Below are positions 49,341 to 59,608 of a stretch of 64,000 bases of DNA, piece after piece (the stretch's first letter is position 1; each line of letters opens with the position of its first letter). A program made the position numbers and the translations under genes. The DNA lies in the NCBI GenBank assembly GCA_918026815.1, contig CAKJVC010000049.1, forward strand, positions 186,001-250,000. Direction: 5' to 3'. A model generated the notes under the pieces. It saw only the letters and a list, made by a program, of their open reading frames with translations, was not told the DNA's origin and did no database searches. This DNA comes from Chalara sp. BL73 (Eukaryota > Ascomycota > Leotiomycetes > Helotiales).

Positions 49341-49719
49341 TGGCTCGCTTGCCACGCTGGAGATTGTACCGCTTTCCTCCTAATATGATAGCTTGTGATT
49401 TTCAACAAAAGAGCAACGTACACGTAGCTGAGTGATAACTCCTTTAGACCAAAGTACACAATTCCAGCTTCAATCATCATTTTCAATTTGGCACTTTCGT
49501 CTAGCTGCATTTATGAAATGGGCTACACGAGCGTTACTACCAATCCGAATACCTTTAATCTGACAGTAAAAGGACTTAACCATTTTGGAGACCGTAGCTG
49601 AAATTCCACATAGCTTCATACCAAATAATAATTCATAATATTAAACGTCCACGCTCACAAATTCCTCAGGGTTCATGCGAGCACACTGGTGAATATTACT
49701 ACTTTCGTAGCTGCCCCAT

Positions 49720-50897
49720 ATGACCAGATCAGGTCAGAAAGATCGATATGCGTAAAGTTCTGGTCAAGCCACATGGTATCCCAGATATAAGGAACCAATT
49801 TTAAACGAACAAATCCAATACATCTCTCAACTCTCCGCCGCTGGCTACGGTATCATCGTACCCGACATGCTCGGATACGGTGGCAAGGATGCTCCCACTG
49901 AGGCTGAGGCTTACTCGCTCAAGCGCATTGCTGGTCATTTAGTCGAGATCCTGAAAGCGGAACGACTGGAGGGGATGTGATCGGGGTAGGGCATGGTTGG
50001 TGAGTGATTATTTGGAGGTTGAGCGGAGTAAGGGAAAGGAAAGGAAAGAAACTAACGATGGTAGGGGATCGGTGGCGCTGGGGCGCTTTTATACCTGGTA
50101 CGCGAAGCTCTTGAAGGGCCTGGTGTTCATGTCTGCGGATTATCTGGAGCCTTCAAGCGAGGCATTCGATCTCGGTATGCTATCGTAGTATTCCGATTAG
50201 ACATCCAAAATTGCTTGTTGTGACAGATGCATATAACGCACTTACGCAGCAGGTTTTTGGCTACCCAACGTTTGGATACTGGAAGCTGATAGACTCACCA
50301 GATGGTGAAAGGCTCTTAGATAGCAGCGCAAGCGTGATTATGTAAGAGGAATGAAGTCTCATAGCTAACAAGCAGCATTTTGAAAGATTCAATCGTATCA
50401 CTCTTCTATCCCTCTGATTCAGAGCTGTGGAGAACACATCTATGTCCCATCGGTAGTCTCCAGAGGTGGCTTATTGAAGAAAAAATCGCACCACGGGCGA
50501 ACTGGCTCACAGAGGAGGAGGCTAAGACACATGCTAAAGCCGCAAGCTAGAAAGGCTATGCTAACGCGCTCAACGGGTAAATAATAGCACTCACGAATCC
50601 CAATTGCAGTAATAGAATGAATGACTGATTTCTTATTAGGTATGAATCATCTATCCGCAACACAGACGCAAAAGCCAATGTTGTCCTCTCTGAAGTGCAA
50701 AGCACGTTACCCTTCCCACCTTGCTTATCGTGACAGATGAGGACTTAGTGTGCCGAGCAGAGCTGCAGACGTGGGGCTCGCAGAAGTGGATTAAAGAGCT
50801 CAAGATTGAGATCTTGAGTTGTGGATACTGGCCTCAACTGGAACTACCAGAGAAGACGATTGAGCTTCTGAAGACTATTTTGGCTAGCTTAAATTGA
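49720..50897 (+). pseudogene. Decayed alpha/beta-hydrolase, epoxide-hydrolase-like
   Basis: The order and content match a fungal epoxide hydrolase. VKPHGIPDI is the oxyanion-hole HGFPD block, followed by a stop. Then come QYISQLSAAGYGIIVPDMLG and EAEAYSLKRIAGHLVEILK. VIGVGHGW occupies the place of the nucleophile elbow GHDWG. SVALGRFYTWYAKLLKGLVF and MSADYLEPSSEAFDL follow an intron (GTGAGT donor, CTAAC branch). After another intron VFGYPTFGYWKLIDSPDGER appears, and the final block CGYWPQLELPEKTIELL ends at TGA 50895-50897. The nucleophile Asp is Gly, and the catalytic His of GHWPqlE is Tyr. In-frame stops occur in the first exon and after KAAS. The gene is a pseudogene that still shows its intron structure. 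Its parent enzyme would open epoxides to diols. Confidence 0.7.
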
Positions 50898-51643
50898 TCG
50901 ACTTGCAAAACGTCAGCTCAATTAATACTGATACGTGGCTATGTCTGCATATTTTTCCTGCCAACTGTCCTGCTAAGTTCTTGCCAGAAGTGCGGATTTC
51001 ATAAAGCATTGAATCGTGTATCTCGTCCACTTAGGCCCCAATTGAAGATTGATACATCTTACATTTCTGCGTTTGAGTAGCTCCCGCAAACCCGAGCTAA
51101 ATATCATATCAGTCAAGTAGATACTATGCGAATCTACCAACAGCGCAGAAAATGAGAATATCGCCCCGGTTTCATCTATTTATCTTACTCGAGCAGGCAT
51201 ATCCAGAATTCTGAAATGAATACTAGGTGAATATCCAATATCTGGTGCGTACGTGTATTATTCTTCTCGAAAGTCCACCTTGACGGTCTTGCAGAGCATA
51301 TCAATTCACATGAGCGTTCTAAATTCGTCGGTTTGGGCATTGTTTTATGGTGGGCATAATTCCATTATCATGCTACCTCGTAAGAATCATTTGTCTGTGC
51401 ATGCGAGTTTGTTGTGCATACTCGGTTTTCACACTCTACCACCACCAAAATTATATGGATCAGCCTTCCGTCCCGTAACCCGCCGTGCAGAACATAACAT
51501 TTGCCTATCCTCCCCCCATATAATAAGCGACTGGTTGCCAAAATGGACCAGATCAGTCGGCTTTTACACTCGTCTTTTACACTCGTCTTTTATTGACTGC
51601 CCTGACCTATTGATACTGCAAATCCCGGCCAAATATCGACTCG
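50898..51643. other. Intergenic, no supported gene
   Basis: One open frame of 137 codons at 51253-51666 runs against the APC8 gene end and has no motif, so I do not call it. A short direct repeat of CTTTTACACTCGT occurs twice near 51.57 kb. Confidence 0.35.
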
Positions 51644-53813
51644 TCATCGACTACCTTCGTCCATAGTTTCCAGCCTCGTCCGAACATCGCGAACAAGGGC
51701 TTTAGCTTCCTCCACCTCGATGCCGTCCTGGCATAGTTCTGTGGCGAGTTGCATCGCTCGTTGATAATCGCCAGTCGATATTGCGTATCTTGCCAACCAC
51801 ATTCGTGCTTTGGAAGTTGCTGCCGTCACTCCAGTCCCGACATTGCCACCATTTCCGCCACTGGTTGGTGCACCAGGTTTTGATTCGTCATCTGACGATC
51901 CAGAATCTGCATGTATGTTGATTACCGAAGCCTCTAGGTTGTCAACATTTCCCTCTTCCTGAGCAACGCACATCTCCATGTATGCCTTTGCCTCGGCTCC
52001 ATCTCCAAGCCGTTCATACATGGACGCAATCTGCAAAAGAAGTTCAGGATCCATCAGACCTCCATTCTCTCTTCCACTTCCAAAAGAGCTTCCTGCTCCG
52101 CCATCCCAGTAGCTGTCCACCACTAGCGCCTTCTTCAGAGCCTTGATGCCCTCGAGCTCTCGTCCCATCTTTTGCAGGCAGGTTCCCACGGCCGACCACA
52201 TCTTACTATCCCACGGTCTTAGACCAGCTGCACGCTTATAATACCACAAAGCATAGGTATGCATTTCCAGCACCTCATACGTTTGTCCCAGGCCATACCA
52301 GGCCCGATAATCTCTTCTGTTTACATCGACCGCTCGACGATACGATTCTATGGCTGCATGAGTATTCTTAAGCTCTACATATTCATGACCCATTAGTGTC
52401 CACGCACTCAAACATGTCCGGTCGAGTGTTAGTGCCCGTCGGAAATACTGAACAGCCTTCTCATGTTGAGAAATAAGGGAATAATAGTTCCCGATAACTA
52501 CGCACGATTCTGGACGAAACTTATCGATAACAGAGCAGAGATGTGCCAGGAATGAGAGCTTTGGGCGCGAGTTCATAACATACAGAATGTTAGAGTAGTG
52601 ATCAAGACAATCAAGTCTGTGAGGATGTTGTGCGAGAAGTTGTGCAAACTCAGCGTCTGCTGTTACGAAATCCTTCGTGTGATATGAAAGAATAGCTCGG
52701 CATGTGAGCAAGAAAGGGCTTGTTGGGAAGATTCCAAGCAGCTGTTCGAGAGAGTTGGAGAGTGACGGTGTAGACTGATAGAGCTCCAACGAGGCATGGA
52801 GATGGAAGATGAACGACATAATGTTCTGCGGTAAATGAGGTGAGATCCGATTTAACTGTATCCGATCAGCATTGGCTACTGTTTGACCTATACAGAATTT
52901 GTCAAGTTTTCATACATCATCGAGCCGACCAATCAAGGCAGTCATTTCTTGCCAACATCCCCAGTTCATGGGGTAAAGATGCACACTCCGTACAAGCCAT
53001 CGCATAGCCTCTTCTTCGTTTTTATCTTTCGCGAGAACCATTCCGTAACTACAACGATCAATAAATCTCCTGCAGTCGCACGCTATGTCAACTCACAGGT
53101 ATTCGAGCCATCCTTGGCTTCCAACCACCTCTCCTGATTTTTGTGTTCGTTGTTGAAACCAAGCCTCCAAGAAGCGGCTGATAGTATTTAATTGCTTGTT
53201 GGATGTATTACCCCCGTCGTGTGGCCCCATAACCATTTCACTATCCTCGTCTTTCTTCTTCTCTCCCGACATAAACTTGGAATAGAGTGCTAGGAATAAA
53301 CTCTTCTGGCTCAACCTTGGCAAAGCTGATGGTATGGTTTGCTCGGACAGAGGTTCCTTGCCCTTTCCTTTGCTATTCGAAGGCGAAGCATTCGCGGGTA
53401 CTTTGGCGGATGCCGATAAAACTCCAGAGAGAACAGTGTCAGGAAGAAACACGGCCGAGCAGCGGTCATATTCTCGGCAGTCAAAGAACGACTTTGCAAG
53501 CAGATACTTGTTTATCTCCCTTGTCTCTAGCTGCGCTTCTTCAACATCAAGATTCCCAGTTACAACAATAGGTGGCTGACCATCGGAAGGCACTTCTGTC
53601 ATCTGCGAGTCTTCGGGTTCTAGATTGTCTTCTGTGGTGGGGATCGCTGTCAACAGCTCAGCCGCCCTTCACAATATGAGCCGGATTCTCGATGTGCATG
53701 AGTAGGGTATCCTACCATTTTGAGGACTGATATAAGCATCGCTCGGAGCATTTCACCACTGCTTCTTGCAATGCAGCTTTTAGCTGTGAAGTTTCATGCT
53801 CGTTGAGGGCCAT
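51644..53813 (-). CDS. cdc23: Anaphase-promoting complex subunit 8 (CDC23/Cut23), TPR protein, 670 aa
   Basis: Exons on the minus strand run 53813..53716, 53666..53097, 53048..52916 and 52855..51644. Junctions restore family blocks, for example KW|AAELL, GWLEYL|YGMVLAKDK and GRLDD|LNRISPHLPQNI. The N-terminal part has the APC8 region with NKYLLAKSFFDCREYDRCS. The C-terminal half is a TPR array: PESCVVIGNYYSLISQHEKA, YFRRALTLDRTCLSAWTLMG, YRRAVDVNRRDYRAWYGLGQ and YYKRAAGLRPWDSKMWSAVG. These are among the most conserved TPR stretches of APC8. The protein is a scaffold of the APC/C ubiquitin ligase that drives exit from mitosis. A Ser/Gly-rich insert interrupts the TPR region near residue 515. 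It is essential and single copy in fungi, and it lies head to head with the farnesyl diphosphate synthase gene. Confidence 0.92.
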
Positions 53814-54481
53814 GGTTGATGTCCCAACTAGGGCTGGAACGCGTGCATTAACATGCAAAGATCATGAAATGTAACAGGCGTATACTATGATGGTTCTGTG
53901 GCATTGGATCATAGCTGTATCTGGCAGTTTCTCTGCTTACTTCCGTGCGGATTATTGTTCAAAGTTGCGACGCGTTACCTGTCAGGCGAAAGGTAGGATT
54001 CGCCTTGCCCTGGTCTCGCCTGACGCAGTCGCGCAGGAACTCATGGTGGCCAACCCTGTGGCCTTGGCATGCAACCCCACCAACGGAAGCTGCTCCACTA
54101 AGCCAGATCCCTGACCTAAACATAAGGGGTAAAGTTAAAGTGTAATTTTCCCCGACACAAGATTCACCCAGAAGTGGACAAAGACCCTCCGGACAGACAC
54201 GTCCAAGATATTTAAGCTCCGAACAGCATCGCATCACATTCGTGGCAAATTGTACACACTGATCACAAGAGGTTACCACGCCAGAATTGAAATCATAGCT
54301 CATTGGTAGGCGGTCCCTTCCCAAAGCTATGCATATATGACAAGGCTGCCCGCCAAAGATGTGTACGAGCGGTATCAATTCAGCGTGAACCAATTCAACC
54401 ATCTCCCAAAAAAAAAAAAGCCCTTACTGATCTGGAATCATGACTAGAGTAATCGCCAGAAGACACGCCTTCCGACTCAAG

Positions 54482-55744
54482 ATGGCGCAAACGACCACTC
54501 TCAAGGAGTTCGAATCCGTATTTCCAAAGCTGGTAGAGGATATCCTTGACCATGCAAAGACCTACAAGCTACCGGAAGAGTTTGTCAAGTGGTTCAAAGC
54601 TGTAAGCATCTTTCATTAGATTTGCAGACTTCTATTCTCTACTAACTGCCCACCTAGTCGCTTAATGCAAACGCAATTGGGGGCAAATGCAATCGCGGCA
54701 TGTCTGTTCCAGATTCTGTCTCCATGCTTCGTGAAGCACCCCTCTCCGAGCAAGAATACTTCGAGGCTGCGACTCTAGGCTGGATGACCGAACTGCTACA
54801 GGCGTTTTTCCTCGTTTCGGATGATATCATGGACAGCAGTATTACCCGCAGAGGCCAGCCATGTTGGTACAGGAAACCCGAGATCGGAATGATTGCCATC
54901 AACGACGCCTTCCTGCTCGAAGCCAGCATCTATGTTCTGCTAAAGAAGTACTTCCGCAGTCACCCCGCCTACGTCGACCTGCTGGAACTCTTTCTTGAGA
55001 CTACCTTCCAAACCGAGCTTGGTCAGTTATGTGATCTTCTCACCGCGCCGGAGGATAACGTCAACTTGAATAACTTTTCATTAACTAAATACGAGTTCAT
55101 TGTGATTTATAAGACTGCATGGTACTCGTTCTACCTTCCAGTCGCTCTAGCACTGCACCATCAAAACATTGCCACACCAAAGAATCTCAAACAAGCAGAG
55201 GAAATTCTCATTCCCCTCGGTACTTACTTCCAAGTCCAGGATGATTACCTAGACAATTTTGGTCTTCCCGAGCACATTGGCAAGATTGGCACAGATATTC
55301 TGGACAACAAATGTTCATGGCTCATCAACAAGGCTTTGCAGATTGTCACACCTGAGCAGCGGTAAGTCACTTATGGATTGAGATCTCGTCTTGGCCGATT
55401 TTTCTACGTGGGATTCTTCCAGATCGGGCACACTTTGCTAACAGTTGTAATCTATACAGGAAAGTTCTAGAGGAAAACTATGGTCAAAAGAACAAGGGAA
55501 AAGAAGCCGTGGTGAAGAAACTATATGATGAGCTCCAATTAGAAAAGATCTATCACGATTATGAGGAGAAGTCAGTTGGGGAGATCAAGCAGAAGATTGC
55601 TAATCTCGACGAGTCAGAGGTAAGATGCGTCTAACCCTACTACTAACGGAGACCAATAGAAACACCAGTACTGATATATGACAGGGCCTGAAAAAATCCG
55701 TCTTTGAGAGCTTCTTGAACAAGATTTATAAGCGTACCAAGTAG
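54482..55744 (+). CDS. erg20: Farnesyl diphosphate synthase, 347 aa
   Basis: Exons are 54482..54601, 54658..55361, 55460..55619 and 55685..55744, with standard donors (GTAAGC, GTAAGT, GTAAGA). ATG 54482 gives the usual MAQTTT start and a typical length. An in-frame ATG at 54440 would add 14 residues. The first Asp-rich motif DDIMD lies at residues 95-99 ([17 protein letters not shown]) and the second, DDYLD, at 235-239 ([13 protein letters not shown]), followed by [14 protein letters not shown]. The C-terminus KIYKRTK is the usual basic end that helps bind isopentenyl diphosphate. The enzyme condenses IPP with DMAPP and GPP to farnesyl diphosphate. It feeds ergosterol, dolichol, ubiquinone, protein prenylation and sesquiterpenes, and it is cytosolic. 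No terpene cyclase lies nearby, so this is the housekeeping copy. Confidence 0.95.
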
Positions 55745-57642
55745 AATCCCATATACATCGTAGCGCATAGAAGCTAGAGATATGGGCTTCACTAAATAAT
55801 ACCCTAGTTTTTCCCCTTCACCCCAGCCACCAAGGCAATGTCTCATGATGCAGAAGTAGTACTAGTCTCAGTTTCGAAAAGCACGCCGATATTTTAGCGC
55901 GCTCCCATTTTTCATTGGAGAGAATATGTGATAGAGTGTTGCCTTACATCAAGCATGATCCATTACGGAACGTTGCATGGAACAGAAATATTGTATTAAA
56001 ATGCCGACTAGATTGCATAATATCGAGTCGTATAGGTTTGCCAGTGTCCTGGACGAGATATTGGAAAAGGAGACTGCGTTGAGCATCGGTCCTCCTTTGG
56101 CTTCTCATTTGTTGATTAAATTCCGCCTTGTTGGAGGTAATATTATGTTCAGTAGCACACAAGCCAGTCTTCAGTCATGTGCATATGATATTTCAAGTGC
56201 CGGGCCAACCTACTTTCGCTTACACTCTAGGTTTGGAAGCCGCATGCAACTGGAACTACTACTCATGTCAGCATGCAGATGTTGAGAGGAATGGCACAGC
56301 TCTTTGGCACATTGGCCAATCAAAGTACAAAACCGAGGCGAATGAGGTTGGCCCAGCTGAATCAGGAAGATACACGCGATCTTGGTGGGCCAGTAGAGAC
56401 TCGATTCGCGTATCCTGGTGAAGAACTTGCATATGCAACCGTTGAAACTGCGAGACATGACTGCGTTTACAGCGCCAACTTGCGACAGAAGCAAAGCTTC
56501 TGAGTTGCCATCTGCCACTGGATTGCTTTAGAATTATCAATCTTGTTAACTTGGTGTTGAAGATCGAGTTGATTAATCTGTTCGGTGCCTGCCGCCGGTG
56601 CCAAGTCCCCGTTTCTTAAGATTTCGGCTTTCAACCTAAAGAGTTCGGGACTCGGGACTCAGGTAAGTTGGCAAAATATCTCAACGAGAGTGTGAGACTA
56701 CCCTAAGTATGAATAGTTGGCGTATATCTTGTTTCATTAGACTGCCCAATTAACCGGTGAGTTCAATCGCCCATGCTCACTTTGATTGGCTACTCTAGTA
56801 CCTCAGTGTCTGACAATGTATTCACATGCACAAGCACAATACGATAGCCTGTCTTGTCTTTAGTATATATTTACTGAGATCAAATATAGCTCGGTCCTCC
56901 TTTGCGAGAGTGATGCTTTAAGCATGCATACGCTTTGTAAAGTAGGCGACGTGGCTGCAAGTTCTTGTTGGTTGTTACTGAGCAAATGCCCAATTCCTTA
57001 CTCGCAGTTAAAGCGAGTATACCCGTGAACTCTAGCAGCAGATATATTTCCGATGTCCGATGTCAGCAATTTGGAAAGAAAGATGTGACCGCAAGGACTA
57101 GAGTAACAAGTAAAGGCTAATGCCTTAAGCAACTGGGGATTTCTTTCCAAGCATTTCTACGAAGCGCCAGGGGTCAAAAGTCAGGGAGCCACCGAGCAAG
57201 GCAGAACAATTCCAGCCAGAGCAGGCGAAGCAACAGAGTATTCTTTCCTGCTCCTACTGAAAATCTTCAATATATAAAACTGAGGATGGACTTTAATGTT
57301 TTGGTAGCCGGAACTTGTATCAGAAACTTTGGTTGCCGTAGATCAAACAAGTTGATCAGCATGCTGGGAAGGATCAAGCAGGGTGGTGATTTTGCTATGC
57401 GATACCTCCATGGTTATGAAAACAACACAAATTTGGAGACCGAAAAAATCGTAAAACCTTATCTCTGCCCATCATGGTTTTGGTTATAAACCACCTATGA
57501 CAGAGCAGCTCTAATGAGTCATGTAACGCATTTTACGCGATGCCAAGCACCTCCGAAACCCCTGCCACTCCAACAGCCCAGTTTGGTTTGCCTAATATAT
57601 ATATGGTTGTGCGCTTTGGAAACAAAACTTCATTCCAAACCC

Positions 57643-57730
57643 TCGGTCGTCTAGTTGGTTTATGGCGTCCGGCTGTAATTGTATTATAGTCTACCGGAAT
57701 GTCGCGCGTTCGACTGTACGTACAAACATG
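57643..57730 (+). other. Degenerate tRNA-like sequence with Pol III box A/B resemblance
   Basis: TCGGTCGTCTAGTTGG resembles the 5' part of a fungal tRNA with its D arm. TCCGG and CCGGA can pair as an anticodon stem enclosing 21 nt, which could hold an intron after CTGTAA. GCGTTCGAC resembles the T loop and box B. The T stem has a mismatch and the 3' end does not pair with the 5' acceptor side, so no working tRNA can form. It may be a tRNA pseudogene or the head of a tRNA-derived SINE. Confidence 0.3.
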
Positions 57731-58277
57731 TCAAAAATATCCTCAGATTAGAGACTAACTCTGATTGCAGCGCGCCTGAGGGATTACAAAGAGTTTCTTT
57801 GAAACCTATTTTTTTTTCCTTTTTTTGGACCCTCGCAACACAGTCCCCTTCGATGGGGATGCTTTTTGATTCATTTCAGTTTCTTTTCGCTGTGACGGAA
57901 GGATAGACAAGCTAAAAAGTGTGTGGCCCCACTTACCACCTCGCTTAATGGTGTACATGTGAAAAGGGGCCTCTGTTTACTTTCACCTAAATCCGTATTA
58001 TGCATAGTGCTAGGCCTGGCACTGGCAACATATTTCTTAAATACGAAAGCCCCCCCGCATCAAGATTTCGAGGTTTGGTTTACATAGTGTATACTTCTCT
58101 TGCTATTTTTGCAACCCGAGAAACCCGAGGTGGTTCTGTCAGATTTAAGCGACCCTCCTTTGCATTGGCCGATCGCTACAGGAAGCGACGTTTATAGGCT
58201 TAGCTCAAAGTATCACCATGATCGAAGTGCAATACTGTATATAAGTCTATACTCACTTTACGTCAATGGACGTAGTG

Positions 58278-58285
58278 TATAAATA
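58278..58285 (+). promoter_or_regulatory. TATA box (TATAAATA) of the glycosyltransferase gene
   Basis: A perfect TATAAATA lies 95 bp before the ATG at 58373. Spacing suits a transcription start near 58.31 kb and a leader of about 60 nt. Confidence 0.6.
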
Positions 58286-58372
58286 TGCATCTCCGCTCAG
58301 GACTATCCGAGAGAAAGCCCCAACTCATTCACTCCCTGAAAACCCATCTGAGGGCACTTTACAACGGCAAAC

Positions 58373-59608
58373 ATGAAACCAGTAACTCCAGGAATCGTGC
58401 CCATCCCAGATAGTGAATTAGACCATCGTACAGACGATGAAATTATCGCCTATCTCAAGAATCCGCCACCAATCCGTGGAGAACGTAATGTTTGGGCTTT
58501 CTGGGACAGCGGCTTCTACAACATACGGCCGTGGTGCCAACGCAACATCTTAGGCTGGGTCCGTCGCCAGGGCCGCTCATGGGACGTCAGGGTCCTTGAT
58601 ATGGTCCCTGATTCTCCTGCTCATGTCCATAAATTCGTCCCGCCCGAGTATTTACCAAATTGCTTCAATAACAATACCATGGACGGCCGAGCCAAAGGCC
58701 AGCATGCGAGCGATATGGCGCGTCTCCCATTGCTTTATCTGCATGGTGGAGTGTGGATGGATGTCGGTTCTATGCTGTTCCGCAATTTTGAGGACATCTT
58801 CTGGCACGACTTTGAAAACCCAAAATCGCCATTTGAGATGGGGATCACTCTTTTTCAGTCGCGGCGGTATATCGGACAGTGCCTAACCGGATTTATCGCT
58901 GCGAGAAAGGAAAATCCTTTCATTGAGCGTTGGATGCGGGTTTGGCAGGAATTATGGAAAGGCGATCGAACGAATTGCTTTGGTCTACACGATCACCCTC
59001 TGCTGAAGCACTTGGGCCTCATAATGCCCCCTGATCTGATAAGGCATGAGAAGCCGCGTCACATTGATATGGGAGGTGAAGCAGGAAGTTTTGATCTCAA
59101 GATATTGACGGATTATTTGGCGCTAAACATGGCCTATGAACGGGTCCGGTTACTCAAGGATCCTCTTACAGGCTGGGACGGACCACAATACTTCAGGAAG
59201 CACGTCCATCTAATGGATACAATTGACGAGCTATGGAAATCACACGAGATGCTCCTTCAGGACGAACTGTTTCCGCTTCTCTCATTGCCATTTGAGCCGG
59301 AAGAGGCTGACATTGATCCACAGCAGAAAGCGGCATCTGACTATGTTGGCTATGTCCTTGCGAACTGCAGCATGGCAAAGTTTAGCCAGGGACATTGGCA
59401 GCCCGGTGGAAGGATCCCACTGGCTATGAGCTGGAGCATGTCAGAAAATATTGACGCCGATATCAAAAAAGGGACGTGGTCTGAGTATTTGAGGTGGGCA
59501 AGCTTGTCGTGTAATCAACAGAGGCGCAATGGGTTGTGTTTGGAAAGTGTTCACTTACCAGAGGAGAAAGATGAAGTTTTGACGACTGGATTGCTTTGGA
59601 CGAAATGA
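58373..59608 (+). CDS. Capsular polysaccharide synthesis-type glycosyltransferase, 411 aa
   Basis: A single exon with a TATA box upstream. The N-terminal half has the Caps_synth/GT32-like fold signatures: VWAFWDSGFYNIRPWCQRNI, then HASDMARLPLLYLHGGVWMD. The latter carries the conserved Asp residues and HGG-x-W-x-D block that bind the metal and sugar nucleotide. PFIERWMRVWQELWKGD and QYFRKHVHLMD follow. No signal peptide or membrane anchor is seen, so a cytosolic or peripheral enzyme is likely. Related fungal genes occur scattered or in secondary-metabolite clusters, and donor and acceptor are unknown. It could decorate a glycan or a small molecule. No cluster partner is adjacent, and it is 22 kb from the agd3/ega3 pair, so a link to that pathway is only a thought. 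Confidence 0.75.
   Translation: MKPVTPGIVPIPDSELDHRTDDEIIAYLKNPPPIRGERNVWAFWDSGFYNIRPWCQRNILGWVRRQGRSWDVRVLDMVPDSPAHVHKFVPPEYLPNCFNNNTMDGRAKGQHASDMARLPLLYLHGGVWMDVGSMLFRNFEDIFWHDFENPKSPFEMGITLFQSRRYIGQCLTGFIAARKENPFIERWMRVWQELWKGDRTNCFGLHDHPLLKHLGLIMPPDLIRHEKPRHIDMGGEAGSFDLKILTDYLALNMAYERVRLLKDPLTGWDGPQYFRKHVHLMDTIDELWKSHEMLLQDELFPLLSLPFEPEEADIDPQQKAASDYVGYVLANCSMAKFSQGHWQPGGRIPLAMSWSMSENIDADIKKGTWSEYLRWASLSCNQQRRNGLCLESVHLPEEKDEVLTTGLLWTK

Larger units (their letters stand above)
55745..58372. other. Intergenic, no supported protein gene
   Basis: About 2.6 kb. Frames such as 57286..57489 and 55977..56421 have no motif. A degenerate tRNA-like sequence (57.65 kb) and a TATA box (58.28 kb) are listed separately. 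Confidence 0.4.

Noticed and set aside
51253..51666. Plus-strand 137-codon frame overlapping the end of APC8
   Set aside because: No motif and low-complexity composition; it overlaps a certain gene on the other strand.
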